From: an uncultured Lachnospiraceae bacterium
Lineage (GTDB): Bacteria; Bacillota; Clostridia; Lachnospirales; Lachnospiraceae
Assembly: GCA_905203555.1 (NCBI GenBank)
Contig: CAJKWK010000002.1
Span: 55,684 to 119,683, forward strand
DNA length: 64,000 nt
Direction: 5' to 3'
The notes under the pieces are model-generated. The model searched no databases. It was not told the DNA's origin and saw only the letters and a list, made by a program, of their open reading frames with translations. The first letter of the stretch is position 1, and every line of letters starts with the position of its first letter. Both the position numbers and the translations under genes were made by a program. This document shows, piece by piece, positions 25,277 through 35,097 of the stretch.

Positions 25277-26344
25277 ATGAAACATGTGATGAAGAGAACA
25301 GCTGCAATTGGGCTGACAGGGGTACTTACAATGTCTATGTTGACCGGATGCGGATCTGTGGACAACGAGGACGTAGTGGCAACAGTTGGAACGGATAAGA
25401 TAACAGTCGGAATGGCAAATTTTTATGCCAGAATGCAGCAGGCTCAGTATGAGACTTATTATGCAAGTATGATGGGGACAACAGGTGAAGCAATGTGGAG
25501 TCAGGAGGTAGATGATAAAGGAACTACCTATGAAGAATCTGTAAAAGAAAGTCTGCTTACTTCACTGGAGGATATGTATCTGATGAAACAGCATGCAGAT
25601 GAGTATGAAGTTGTTGTAACAGATGAGGAAACGAAGAAGATTCAGGAGGCTGCAAAGAAGTTTGACGAGGACAATACCCTGGAAGATAAGGAAGCAGTTT
25701 CCGGTTACCAGAAGTATGTGGAAGAATTTCTTCGTCTGGTAACGATTCAGCAAAAGATGAATGCACCGATGAAAGCCGGCGTCAATGAAGAAGTGTCTGA
25801 TGAAGAGGCGGCTCAGAAGAGTATGAAATATGTCTATTTCCCATATACGACAACAGACGCTGAGGGAAATCAGACGGATATGACTGACGAGGAAAAAGCG
25901 ACACTTAAAACAACTGCTCAGACATTTGCAGATAATCTGAATGCAAATGAAACAAAGGATATTGATACAGTTGCGGCAGAAGGCGGATATGAAGTGCAGA
26001 GCGCTACGTTTGATGCGGAATCTGTTTCTCCGAATGCTGATCTTGTGAAGGCAGTGGATGCTTTGACAACAGAAGGTGAGGTTACCTCTGTGATCGAATC
26101 CGATTCCGGACTCTATGTGGGTAAATTAGTGAGTCTTTTGGATCGGGAGGCAACAGATCAGAAAAAGACAAGTATCGTAGAAGAACGGAAACAGGAACAG
26201 TATGAAAAACTGCTTGAAACATGGAGAAAAGATACAAAGATCGAAGAAAATGAAAAGATCTGGAATAAGATTGATTTTGAAAAGCTGGGTGTGAGCATCA
26301 AACAAAGTGAAGAACAGTATGATGATACTCCGGCAGCAGAATAA
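25277..26344 (+). CDS. PrsA/SurA-type extracytoplasmic foldase lipoprotein
   Basis: 355 aa. A lipoprotein signal peptide ends in the lipobox LTGC at about residue 25, followed by an acidic mature protein. The mature N-terminus VVATVGTDKITVGMANFYARMQQ has the SurA/PrsA N-terminal chaperone pattern (GxxxIT...), and the middle of the protein (about 190-290) is in the place of a parvulin-type peptidyl-prolyl isomerase domain, with GEVTSVIESDSGLYVGKLVSLLDR like the C-terminal part of that domain. The catalytic parvulin residues are not clear, so it may be a chaperone without isomerase activity. In-frame starts at 25277 and 25289 are both possible. Confidence 0.78.
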   Translation: MKHVMKRTAAIGLTGVLTMSMLTGCGSVDNEDVVATVGTDKITVGMANFYARMQQAQYETYYASMMGTTGEAMWSQEVDDKGTTYEESVKESLLTSLEDMYLMKQHADEYEVVVTDEETKKIQEAAKKFDEDNTLEDKEAVSGYQKYVEEFLRLVTIQQKMNAPMKAGVNEEVSDEEAAQKSMKYVYFPYTTTDAEGNQTDMTDEEKATLKTTAQTFADNLNANETKDIDTVAAEGGYEVQSATFDAESVSPNADLVKAVDALTTEGEVTSVIESDSGLYVGKLVSLLDREATDQKKTSIVEERKQEQYEKLLETWRKDTKIEENEKIWNKIDFEKLGVSIKQSEEQYDDTPAAE

Positions 26345-26369
26345 AAACGAATAATGAATAGATAAAAGT

Positions 26370-26404
26370 GAGGTGCAGTTCTACGAAAGTAGTTTCTGCA
26401 CCTC
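26370..26404. terminator. hairpin between convergent PrsA-like and ABC-F genes
   Basis: GAGGTGCAG (26370-26378) pairs perfectly with CTGCACCTC (26396-26404), with an inner CTAC/GTAG stem and GAAA loop. The T-tract is weak on both strands, so it may act as a bidirectional terminator or a 3' stabiliser. Confidence 0.6.
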
Positions 26405-26452
26405 GTGTTGTATATCTGATGTTTTGTTTTTGAATATTTACTTTTACAGAGA

Positions 26453-28087
26453 TTAATCTTCCTCTTCTGTCTGTACAGAATAGGTCTGACGTTTTCTTGC
26501 CATCTCGTCACTTTCCAGATATTCATCGTAAGTAGTAATCTTGTCGATCAGCTTACCGCCCGGTACGATTTCCATAATACGGTTGGCAGTTGTCTGTACA
26601 ATCTGATGGTCTCGTGAAGTGAAGAGCAGAACTCCCGGGAATTTAATCATACCGTTATTCAGAGCAGTGATGGATTCCATGTCCAAATGGTTTGTCGGTT
26701 CATCAAAGATCAGAACATTGGCACCGGAAATCATCATTTTCGATAACAGGCATCGAACCTTCTCACCACCGGAAAGTACCTTCAGACGTTTGACACCATC
26801 TTCACCGCCGAAGAGCATACGTCCGAGGAAACCGCGGACATAAGTAGCATCCTTGTTTTCGGAGTATTGGGTCAGCCATTCAGTAATGGTATAGTCGTTG
26901 TCGAATTCTCCGCCGAAATCCTTCGGAAAATATGCCTGTGAAGTTGTAATTCCCCATTTATAAGTACCTTCATCCGGTTCCATTTCTCCGCTTAGGATTT
27001 TGAACAGAACGGTCTTTGCAAGCTCGTTGCTTCCAACAAAGGCTACCTTATCATCATGGTTTAATGTAAAGGTTAAGTTGTCCAGAATCTTTTCGCCGTC
27101 AATGGTCTTGGATAATCCCTCTACTGTCAGGACCTCGTTTCCAATCTCACGATTTGGGCGGAAATCAATGTATGGATATTTACGGCTGGATGGTTTGATC
27201 TCATCCAACTGGATCTTTTCCAGAGCACGCTTTCTGGAAGTAGCCTGTTTGGATTTGGATGCATTGGCGCTGAATCGGGAAATAAATTCCTGTAACTCTT
27301 TGATTTTTTCTTCTTTTTTCTTGTTAGCTTCTTTCATCTGACGGATGAGCAGCTGGCTGGATTCGTACCAGAAATCATAGTTGCCGGCATATAACTGGAT
27401 CTTGCCGTAGTCAATGTCTGCGATTTGTGTACAGACCTTATTCAGGAAGTAACGGTCATGGGAAACAACAATTACTGTGTTTTCAAAATTGATCAAAAAT
27501 TCTTCCAGCCATGCGATTGCGTCCAGATCCAAATGGTTGGTAGGCTCGTCCAAAAGCAGGATGTCCGGGTTGCCGAACAGCGCCTGTGCCAGCAGAACTT
27601 TGACTTTTTCCGCACCGGTTAAGTCTCTTAGATATTTATAATGCAGATCCGTTTCGATACCAAGGCCGTTCAGCAGGTTGGCGGCATCTGATTCTGCCTC
27701 CCATCCGTTCATTGTGGCAAATTCTGCTTCCAGTTCACTGGCTTTGATTCCATCTTCGTCAGTAAAGTCTTCTTTTGCGTAGATGACTTCCTTTTCCTTC
27801 ATAATTTCATAAAGGCGGGCATTTCCCATAATGACGGTATCCAGAACAAGATAATCATCGTACTTGTAGTGATCCTGCTGCAGAAAAGAGAGCCGTTCTC
27901 CCGGTGTGATGATGACTTCTCCGCTGGTAGGTTCCAGCTGTCCGGATAAAATTTTTAAAAATGTTGATTTACCGGCTCCATTGGCTCCGATCATACCATA
28001 ACAGTTTCCTTCGGTAAATTTGATATTTACGTCTTCAAACAGCGCTTTTTTTCCAACGCGCAGTGTGATGTTGTTTGCACTAATCAT
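26453..28087 (-). CDS. ABC-F family ATPase (YkpA/YbiT-like)
   Basis: 544 aa soluble protein with two ABC domains and no membrane part, the ABC-F architecture that acts on ribosomes. Domain 1 has Walker A GANGAGKST and Walker B LLLDEPTNHLDLDA, but its signature is LTGAEKVKVLL in place of LSGGE. The interdomain linker (KEANKKKEEKIKELQEFISRF) is charged and helical. Domain 2 has a degenerate P-loop GSNELAKTVLF, a canonical LSGGEKVRCLL and FDEPTNHLDMES. I believe these deviations are usual for this subgroup. It is not clearly an antibiotic resistance type; a general translation factor role is more likely. Confidence 0.9.
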   Translation of the reverse strand: MISANNITLRVGKKALFEDVNIKFTEGNCYGMIGANGAGKSTFLKILSGQLEPTSGEVIITPGERLSFLQQDHYKYDDYLVLDTVIMGNARLYEIMKEKEVIYAKEDFTDEDGIKASELEAEFATMNGWEAESDAANLLNGLGIETDLHYKYLRDLTGAEKVKVLLAQALFGNPDILLLDEPTNHLDLDAIAWLEEFLINFENTVIVVSHDRYFLNKVCTQIADIDYGKIQLYAGNYDFWYESSQLLIRQMKEANKKKEEKIKELQEFISRFSANASKSKQATSRKRALEKIQLDEIKPSSRKYPYIDFRPNREIGNEVLTVEGLSKTIDGEKILDNLTFTLNHDDKVAFVGSNELAKTVLFKILSGEMEPDEGTYKWGITTSQAYFPKDFGGEFDNDYTITEWLTQYSENKDATYVRGFLGRMLFGGEDGVKRLKVLSGGEKVRCLLSKMMISGANVLIFDEPTNHLDMESITALNNGMIKFPGVLLFTSRDHQIVQTTANRIMEIVPGGKLIDKITTYDEYLESDEMARKRQTYSVQTEEED

Positions 28088-28239
28088 TGTGATTCTCCTT
28101 ATATTAATTTCCTTATATAATGATAAATGTTTATTCCACCGACTATCTTAACATGAGTCATGTAGAAAAGGCAAGGTGTGAAAGAGGTTGTTTTACAGGA
28201 ACTATCCCCATTTTTTACGAAAATTTAAAGGATAGAGGT

Positions 28240-28267
28240 TTGCGAATAGGGGAAAAAAGTATATAAT
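28240..28267 (+). promoter_or_regulatory. putative promoter of patatin-ppk1
   Basis: TTGCGA (28240-28245), 16-base spacer, TATAAT (28262-28267), 49 bases before the patatin ATG. The rest of the 228-base divergent gap (28088-28239) carries the ABC-F RBS and AT-rich sequence without another clear element. Confidence 0.6.
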
Positions 28268-28315
28268 AAACAAGTATCATTTGAAATATGAATTCATAAG
28301 GTAAAGGGGACAGAA

Positions 28316-29182
28316 ATGATGCAGAAGGCAACAATGGTTTTAGAAGGTGGAGCAACCAGAGGTGTTTTTACTTCGGGTGTATTAGATTATTTGATGGAAA
28401 AGGATTTTTATGTATCCCATGTGATCGGGGTATCCGCTGGTTCCTGCAATGCGGTGGATTATGTGTCTAAGCAGAAGGAACGCACCAGAGATTGCATGAT
28501 TCCGACGGATAAAAGCGGGCAGTATATTTATGGAGTGCGGAAGTTTGTCAAGGAAAAAAGTCTGATGAATATGGATTTAATCTTTGATAAGTATCCCAAT
28601 GAGTTGCTGCCGTTTGACTATGATACGTATTTTCAGTCAGAGACAACTTGTGAAATTGTGACTACAAATTGTGAGACTGGTAAGGCTGAGTATTTGCAGG
28701 AAAGATCTGACAAGCAGCGCTTGATGAAGATTTGCCGGGCATCCTGCAGTCTTCCGCTGATCACACCGATCGTGAATGTGGATAATGTTCCGTATGCAGA
28801 TGGAGGTCTGGCAGATTCTGTTCCTATTGAACGGGCTTTGAAGATGGAAAATGACAAGATCATTGTTGTTCTTACAAGAAATCCCGGATACAGAAAAAAA
28901 CCAATCTCTCAGGGAATGGCGAAGGTGTATAAGAGAGCGTATCGTTCTTATCCAAATCTGGTGCAGGCGATACGAACAAGGAGTTACCGTTATAACAGAG
29001 TGATGGGACTGATCGAACAGCTGGAAAAGGAAGGGAAGATTTTTGTTATCCGACCATTAGTAAAGCCGGTATCCAGAATGGAGCGGGATGCAGATACATT
29101 GCAGGGCTTTTATGAACATGGATACGAATTGATGAAACAGGAGTATGAGAGACTTCAGAAATATATGGAATGTGAGGGGTAA
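28316..29182 (+). CDS. patatin-like phospholipase
   Basis: 288 aa serine hydrolase of the patatin/RssA-YchK family. The oxyanion glycine-rich loop LEGGATRGVFTSGVLDYL, nucleophile elbow GVSAGS (Ser 42) and the Asp of the dyad in ADGGLADSVP are all present. No signal peptide; it should act on the inner face of the membrane as a lipid acyl hydrolase. AAGGGGAC lies before tandem ATGs at 28316 and 28319. ppk1 starts only three bases after the stop, so the two are co-translated. Confidence 0.9.
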   Translation: MMQKATMVLEGGATRGVFTSGVLDYLMEKDFYVSHVIGVSAGSCNAVDYVSKQKERTRDCMIPTDKSGQYIYGVRKFVKEKSLMNMDLIFDKYPNELLPFDYDTYFQSETTCEIVTTNCETGKAEYLQERSDKQRLMKICRASCSLPLITPIVNVDNVPYADGGLADSVPIERALKMENDKIIVVLTRNPGYRKKPISQGMAKVYKRAYRSYPNLVQAIRTRSYRYNRVMGLIEQLEKEGKIFVIRPLVKPVSRMERDADTLQGFYEHGYELMKQEYERLQKYMECEG

Positions 29183-29185
29183 GCC

Positions 29186-31300
29186 ATGGGAAGGGAAACT
29201 TTAAGATATACGCAGAACCGGGAACTGTCGTGGCTCCGGTTTAATCAGAGAGTGTTGGAAGAAGCGCAGGATGAGAGCGTACCGTTGTTGGAACGAATGA
29301 AATTTGTTTCTATTTTCACGAGCAATCTGGAAGAGTTTTTTATGATTCGTGTGGGCAGTCTGTGTGATATGGCTGAAGTGGACAATAAAAAGATTGACAG
29401 TAAGTCCGGAATGACTCCGAAAGAGCAGCTTGATGCAATCTACACGGCAGTTGCACCGCTGTACAAGGAGAGAGATAAGACTTATGCGGAAATCAAAAAA
29501 CAGCTGGCAGCATACGGGATTTCCGGATTGAACATGAAGGATTTGGAAAATCAGGAGAAGAAGTATCTGAAAAAATATTTTAAAGAGCAGATTCTTCCGG
29601 TTCTATCTCCGCAGATCGTAGATGTGAATCATCCATTTCCGCATCTTTTGAATAATCAGATTTATGTGGTTGCGAATCTGAAACAAAATGGAACGGGAAG
29701 TACTGCGATGATGGGGATTGTTCCGGTGCCGGAGTTCGTGTCGGATATTGTTGTGCTCCCCGGACATGATGTTCGGTATGTCCGTATGGAAAAGATTATA
29801 CTGGAATATCTGGAGCTTGTATTTGAGCAGTATCAGGTATCTGATAAGAATTATATACGTGTGACAAGAAACGCGGATGTGTCACCGGATGATGAGGCAT
29901 TTGCGGACAACGAAGATTTTCGATTTATTATGAAAGAAACACTGCATAAACGCAGAAGGATGGGCGTTGTCCGGCTGGAAGTTGCGTCTTCACTGGAAAA
30001 GGAGATGGAGAAGTATCTCTGTGAGAAGTTTAATATCACACAGAAATGTATCTTTCGTACGAAGATGCCGATGAAACTGGATTTTATTTTTTCTTTGATT
30101 GATAAGATCCCGGTTTCTATGAAACGATCTTTGACGGATGAGACTTTTTCGCCGCAGCCGTCAGCATCTTTGGCGGAAGGCAGTGTGATGGCACAGGTGA
30201 AAAAACGGGATGTGCTGTTGTCTTATCCGTACGAAAGTATGGATCCGTTTTTGCAGCTCATCCGGGAGGCCTCTACGGATCCGGATGTAATGACGATTAA
30301 GATTACGATATATCGACTGGCGAAGAAGAGCCGTCTTGTGGAGTATCTTTGTGCGGCAGCTGAAAATGGAAAAGAAGTTACTGCGCTGATCGAGCTGCGG
30401 GCCCGGTTTGATGAACAAAATAACATTGACTGGTCAGAACGGATGGAAGAGGCAGGCTGCCGGGTGATTTATGGTTTTGAAGGGTATAAGGTGCATTCTA
30501 AAATCTGTCTGATCACATATCGGAATCGGAATGAGATTCGCTATATCACACAGATCGGAACTGGAAATTATAACGAAAAAACAGCGAAGATGTATACCGA
30601 TTATTCGTTGATTACCGGAAATCAGTCAATCGGAGAGGATGCATCAGTGTTCTTTAAAAATATGGCGATCGGAAATCTGGCCGGAGTATATCAGCATTTG
30701 ATCGTTTCTCCGACCAGTTTAAAACAGAAGGTGCTGGCATTGATCGATGAGGAAATCTTAAAAGGACAGGATGGCAGGATTTTAATGAAAATGAATTCAG
30801 TTACGGATGTGGACTTTATCCGGAAGATTGCCGAAGCATCCAGGGCAGGTGTGAAAATTGATTTGATCGTGCGGGGGATTTGCTGTATTCTTCCGGGAAT
30901 TCCGGGAGAAACCGAGAATCTTTCTGTCACCAGTATTGTGGGAAGATATCTGGAGCATCCACGTGTCTTTGTATTTGGAAAGGGAGAGGATAGAAAGGTA
31001 TATATCGGTTCCGCAGATATGATGACGAGAAATACGGAAAAGCGTGTTGAAGTTGCATGTCCGATTTATGATGAGCAGATTAAAAAGCGTTTGGTGCGGT
31101 ATCTGAATATTATGCTGGCGGATAACGTTAAGGCGAGGGAAATGTTGAGTGACGGCACATATCGGAAGAAACAGGGCGGAGAAAGGCAGATCTGTGCGCA
31201 GGAGTATTTTATGAAAGAGGCTCTAAATGCAAAACGTCCGGTGAAAACGGAAGAAAAGAAAGGCGTTTTTGCAAGATGGAAGAAGTTTTTTCGAAAATAA
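29186..31300 (+). CDS. ppk1: polyphosphate kinase 1
   Basis: 704 aa. Polymerises ATP gamma-phosphate into polyphosphate. N-terminal domain ELSWLRFNQRVLEEAQD, head domain, then two phospholipase D-like catalytic domains. The phosphorylated His lies in GYKVHSKICLI, followed by QIGTGNYNEKTAKMYTDYSL; the second catalytic His is in YLEHPRVFVFG and the last motif is IGSADMMTRN. Full length. It may link to stress survival or sporulation; the coupling with a lipase gene is unexplained. Confidence 0.96.
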   Translation: MGRETLRYTQNRELSWLRFNQRVLEEAQDESVPLLERMKFVSIFTSNLEEFFMIRVGSLCDMAEVDNKKIDSKSGMTPKEQLDAIYTAVAPLYKERDKTYAEIKKQLAAYGISGLNMKDLENQEKKYLKKYFKEQILPVLSPQIVDVNHPFPHLLNNQIYVVANLKQNGTGSTAMMGIVPVPEFVSDIVVLPGHDVRYVRMEKIILEYLELVFEQYQVSDKNYIRVTRNADVSPDDEAFADNEDFRFIMKETLHKRRRMGVVRLEVASSLEKEMEKYLCEKFNITQKCIFRTKMPMKLDFIFSLIDKIPVSMKRSLTDETFSPQPSASLAEGSVMAQVKKRDVLLSYPYESMDPFLQLIREASTDPDVMTIKITIYRLAKKSRLVEYLCAAAENGKEVTALIELRARFDEQNNIDWSERMEEAGCRVIYGFEGYKVHSKICLITYRNRNEIRYITQIGTGNYNEKTAKMYTDYSLITGNQSIGEDASVFFKNMAIGNLAGVYQHLIVSPTSLKQKVLALIDEEILKGQDGRILMKMNSVTDVDFIRKIAEASRAGVKIDLIVRGICCILPGIPGETENLSVTSIVGRYLEHPRVFVFGKGEDRKVYIGSADMMTRNTEKRVEVACPIYDEQIKKRLVRYLNIMLADNVKAREMLSDGTYRKKQGGERQICAQEYFMKEALNAKRPVKTEEKKGVFARWKKFFRK

Positions 31301-31327
31301 AATGAGAACAAGAGGAAGAAAGTAAAC

Positions 31328-32368
31328 ATGAAAACATTAGAGATTCAAGAGTTTGGAAGTTTAAAAAATGGTCAGAAAGCACATTTGTATACGATGGAAA
31401 ATGAAGCGGGAATGTGTGTGGCGGTTACAGAATATGGCGCAAATCTGGTGAAGGTGAAGGTACCGGGAACGGATGGCGTGCTCCGGGATGTTGTACTTGG
31501 CTATGAGGACGCAAGCGGATATGAAGAGGGAACGGCTGCAATCGGGGCAATTGTGGGCAGAAATGCAAACCGGATTGGCGGAGCATCATTTTCTTTGAAT
31601 GGGGTGACGTATCAGCTGGAAAAAAATGACAATGGAAACAATCTTCATAGTGGAACTGATGGATATCATCATCGAATCTGGACGGTAGAAAATCAAAAAG
31701 ATGGTAAGATTACATTTTTACTTCATAGTGCGGATGGCGATCAGGGATTTCCGGGAAGTCTGGATGTACGGGTTACCTATGAACTGACAGAAGAGAATGT
31801 ACTGCAGATAACTTATGATGCTGTTCCGGATCAGGATACGATCATTAATATGACAAATCATAGCTATTTTAATTTAAATGGGCATAACAGTGGAGATGTT
31901 TTGCAGCACCGGGTGATGCTTGATGCAGATTATTTTACACCTTCCAATGCAGAGTCTATTCCTACCGGCGAATTGGTGGAGGTAACCGGTACACCGATGG
32001 ACTTCCGGCAGATGCATACAGTCGGAGATGAGATCGATGCAGAGTATGAAGCGGTTCGTCTGGGCTGCGGTTATGATCATAACTGGGTCTTGAAAAATAA
32101 TGGGAAATTTGATAAAGTAGCACAGGCAGAAGGAAATCTTAGCGGAATCGTTATGGAGGTTTATACAGATCTTCCGGGAGTACAGGTGTATACAGCGAAT
32201 TTTCTGGACGGAGAAAAGGGAAAGGAAGGAGCTGTTTATGGAAAACGGGCAGGCATCTGTTTTGAAACCCAGTATTTTCCGGATGCAGTGAATAAGAAGA
32301 ATTTTAAAAGTTCTGTATGTAAGGCGGGAGAGCGATATCATACAGTAACGGCGTTTAAATTTTTATAA
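31328..32368 (+). CDS. galM: aldose 1-epimerase (galactose mutarotase)
   Basis: 346 aa cytosolic beta-sandwich enzyme that interconverts alpha and beta anomers of galactose or glucose. It shows GAIVGRNANRI, NNLHSG, the catalytic His in MTNHSYFNLNGH, GYDHNW and the catalytic Glu in CFETQYFPDA. Length is typical. RBS GAGGAAG is placed before the ATG. No other sugar gene is adjacent, so it looks like a stand-alone housekeeping copy. Confidence 0.95.
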   Translation: MKTLEIQEFGSLKNGQKAHLYTMENEAGMCVAVTEYGANLVKVKVPGTDGVLRDVVLGYEDASGYEEGTAAIGAIVGRNANRIGGASFSLNGVTYQLEKNDNGNNLHSGTDGYHHRIWTVENQKDGKITFLLHSADGDQGFPGSLDVRVTYELTEENVLQITYDAVPDQDTIINMTNHSYFNLNGHNSGDVLQHRVMLDADYFTPSNAESIPTGELVEVTGTPMDFRQMHTVGDEIDAEYEAVRLGCGYDHNWVLKNNGKFDKVAQAEGNLSGIVMEVYTDLPGVQVYTANFLDGEKGKEGAVYGKRAGICFETQYFPDAVNKKNFKSSVCKAGERYHTVTAFKFL

Positions 32369-32392
32369 TTGTGATGGGTAGTATGAATATTT

Positions 32393-34372
32393 ATGGGTAA
32401 AGCAGTATACATAGCAGAAAAGCCGAGTGTGGCGCAGGAATTTGCCAAGGCATTAAAATTAAAGACAAGACGTGGTGACGGATATCTTGAGTCAGAAGAG
32501 GCGATTGTAACCTGGTGTGTGGGGCATCTTGTGACAATGAGTTATCCGGAAGTCTATGATCCTGCATTGAAACGCTGGAGTCTGGAGACTCTGCCGTTTC
32601 TTCCGCAGGAATTTAAGTACGAAGTGATACCGGCAGTTGAGAAACAGTTTCAGATCGTCAGCGGACTGCTGAATCGACAGGATGTAGATCGGATTTATGT
32701 GTGTACCGACTCCGGACGGGAAGGAGAGTATATTTACCGTCTGGTAGAGCAGGAGGCACATGTAGAGGGCAAAGAGAGAAGAAGGGTGTGGATTGATTCT
32801 CAAACAGAAGAGGAGATCCTGCGTGGTATTCGGGAGGCAAAGGATTTATCAGAGTATGACAACCTCAGTGCGTCTGCATATTTGCGTGCAAAGGAAGACT
32901 ATCTGATGGGAATTAATTTTTCCCGATTATTGACTCTGAAGTATGGCAACAGCATCTCTAATTTTTTACATACCAAGTATTCGGTAGTTTCAGTCGGACG
33001 TGTGATGACCTGTGTTTTAGGCATGGTCGTGCGGCGGGAACGTGAGATCCGGGAGTTTGTAAAGACTCCGTTTTATCGTGTATTAAGTACGGTAGAGGTG
33101 GATGGAAAGACTTTTGAAGGGGAATGGCGTGCAGTCAAAGGGTCCAGGTATTTTGAATCTTTTGATTTATATAAAGAGAATGGGTTTAAACAGCGGGAGA
33201 AGGCAGAAGAATTGATCGCATATCTGAGTCAGCCGGAGCTGGAACCTTGCCGGATTACGGCGATTGAAAAGAAAAAGGAAAAGAAAAATCCGCCGCTTTT
33301 ATATAATTTGGCGGAGCTGCAAAATGACTGTTCCAAACGATTTAAGATCAGTCCGGATGAAACACTTCGAATTGTGCAGGAATTGTACGAGAAAAAACTG
33401 GTGACTTACCCAAGAACAGATGCAAGGGTGTTGTCTACGGCAGTGGCGAAGGAAATCAGCCGGAATCTGAACGGATTGTCTAAATATGCAATGGCGGCGC
33501 CGTATCTGCAGGATATTTTACAATTTGGAAGTCATAAAGGTCTGGCAAAAACAAGATATGTCAACGATAAGCAGATTACGGATCATTATGCAATTATTCC
33601 TACCGGTCAGGGGCTGAATGCATTGCAGTCTGTTTCGGCAACCTCAAAACACGTGTATGATTGTATTGTTCGACGTTTTTTGAGTATTTTTTATCCGCCG
33701 GCAGTGTATCAGAAAGTTTCAATTACAACGCAGATGAAAGAGGAAAGTTTTTTTTCCAGTTTTAAAGTGCTGGCAGAGGAAGGATATCTGAAAGTTGCCG
33801 GTATTCCGCAAAAGAAAGGAACGGAAGAGGAAAAGAGTCTGGATACTACATTTTTTCAGACGATACAGGGATTAAAAAAAGGGACTGTGCTCCCGGTTCG
33901 CTCTCTGGAAATCAAAGAGGGAGAGACCTCTCCTCCGAAACGTTATAATTCCGGGTCTATGATCCTGGCAATGGAAAATGCGGGACAGTTGATCGAGGAT
34001 GAGGAATTGCGTGCTCAGATTAAAGGAAGTGGAATTGGAACAAGTGCGACCCGGGCGGAGATTTTGAAAAAACTGATTCATATCAAGTATCTTGCGCTGA
34101 ATAAGAAAACGCAGATCATTACTCCGACATTGCAAGGCGAGATGATATTTGATGTTGTGGATCATTCAATCAAATCCCTGCTGAATCCGGAATTGACGGC
34201 AAGCTGGGAAAAGGGATTGAATTATGTTGCGGATGGGGAGATTACACCGGAAGAATATATGAAGAAATTAGATCATTTTATTGTCAGTCGGACAAATGGA
34301 GTGAAGAATCTGAATAATCAGTATCAACTAAGAGGATGTTATGAAAAGGCAGCAGGCTTTTATAAGAAGTAG
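32393..34372 (+). CDS. topB: type IA DNA topoisomerase III
   Basis: 659 aa. Toprim domain at the N-terminus (VYIAEKPSVAQEFAKAL, metal-binding DSGREGEYIYR), then the gyrase-like arch with the active-site Tyr in KLVTYPRTDARVL at about residue 340, DHYAIIPTGQ and the C-terminal GTSATRAEILKKL. The protein stops without zinc fingers, as in TopoIII but not TopA. No clear Shine-Dalgarno sequence lies at normal distance from the ATG, and the upstream alternatives hit stops. It decatenates replication and recombination intermediates. Confidence 0.94.
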   Translation: MGKAVYIAEKPSVAQEFAKALKLKTRRGDGYLESEEAIVTWCVGHLVTMSYPEVYDPALKRWSLETLPFLPQEFKYEVIPAVEKQFQIVSGLLNRQDVDRIYVCTDSGREGEYIYRLVEQEAHVEGKERRRVWIDSQTEEEILRGIREAKDLSEYDNLSASAYLRAKEDYLMGINFSRLLTLKYGNSISNFLHTKYSVVSVGRVMTCVLGMVVRREREIREFVKTPFYRVLSTVEVDGKTFEGEWRAVKGSRYFESFDLYKENGFKQREKAEELIAYLSQPELEPCRITAIEKKKEKKNPPLLYNLAELQNDCSKRFKISPDETLRIVQELYEKKLVTYPRTDARVLSTAVAKEISRNLNGLSKYAMAAPYLQDILQFGSHKGLAKTRYVNDKQITDHYAIIPTGQGLNALQSVSATSKHVYDCIVRRFLSIFYPPAVYQKVSITTQMKEESFFSSFKVLAEEGYLKVAGIPQKKGTEEEKSLDTTFFQTIQGLKKGTVLPVRSLEIKEGETSPPKRYNSGSMILAMENAGQLIEDEELRAQIKGSGIGTSATRAEILKKLIHIKYLALNKKTQIITPTLQGEMIFDVVDHSIKSLLNPELTASWEKGLNYVADGEITPEEYMKKLDHFIVSRTNGVKNLNNQYQLRGCYEKAAGFYKK

Positions 34373-34399
34373 AATTGAGATTGGAGGACAGAGAAAGAA

Positions 34400-35071
34400 A
34401 TGAAAGAATTGACAGTACAAGAATTATACAATCTGGATGAAACAATAGCAAAAGCATTATTTGAAGGGGTAACATATCCTTGGGAAGTCCTTCCGCATAT
34501 CAGTCGCTTTATTTTGGAACTGGGTGCGAGTCTGAGTGAAGAAGAATACGAGAAACGGGGAGAAAATGTGTGGATTGCAAAATCAGCCAAGGTCGCTCCG
34601 ACTGCATTTATCAATGGTCCTGTAATTATTGGAAAAGATGCAGAGGTCAGACACTGTGCGTTTATACGTGGAAATGCAATCGTGGGAGAAGGAGCTGTAG
34701 TGGGCAATTCTACAGAGTTGAAAAATGTAGTTTTGTTTAATAAAGTACAGGTGCCGCATTATAATTATGTGGGAGATTCTGTATTGGGATACAAATCACA
34801 TATGGGAGCAGGTTCGATTACATCCAATGTAAAATCTGACAAGAAACTGGTTGTAGTAAAAACACCGGAAGGAAATATTGAAACCGGGATGAAGAAGTTT
34901 GGAGCTATGCTTGGTGATGAAGTAGAAGTTGGCTGCGGAAGTGTCTTGAATCCGGGAACAGTAGTCGGCAGTCATACAAATATTTATCCGTTATCTTCGG
35001 TACGCGGTTTTGTCCCGGCAGAAAGTATTTACAAGAAACAGGGAGAAGTTGTAGAGAAAATCGAAGAATAA
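34400..35071 (+). CDS. left-handed beta-helix (GlmU-like) acyltransferase-type protein
   Basis: 223 aa. A helical N-terminal part (ELTVQELYNLDETIAKALFEG) is followed by hexapeptide repeats from about residue 55 (AKVAPTAFINGPVIIGKDAEVR, GNAIVGEGAVVGNSTELKN). The later part, HYNYVGDSVLGYKSHMGAGSITSNVKSD, resembles the GlmU acetyltransferase domain. There is no nucleotidyltransferase domain, so the common label 'UDP-GlcNAc pyrophosphorylase' is too specific. It is probably a sugar-nucleotide or CoA-dependent acyltransferase of unknown substrate. A strong terminator follows. Confidence 0.82.
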   Translation: MKELTVQELYNLDETIAKALFEGVTYPWEVLPHISRFILELGASLSEEEYEKRGENVWIAKSAKVAPTAFINGPVIIGKDAEVRHCAFIRGNAIVGEGAVVGNSTELKNVVLFNKVQVPHYNYVGDSVLGYKSHMGAGSITSNVKSDKKLVVVKTPEGNIETGMKKFGAMLGDEVEVGCGSVLNPGTVVGSHTNIYPLSSVRGFVPAESIYKKQGEVVEKIEE

Positions 35072-35097
35072 GCACGAATTGAAATCGAATAACAAAA

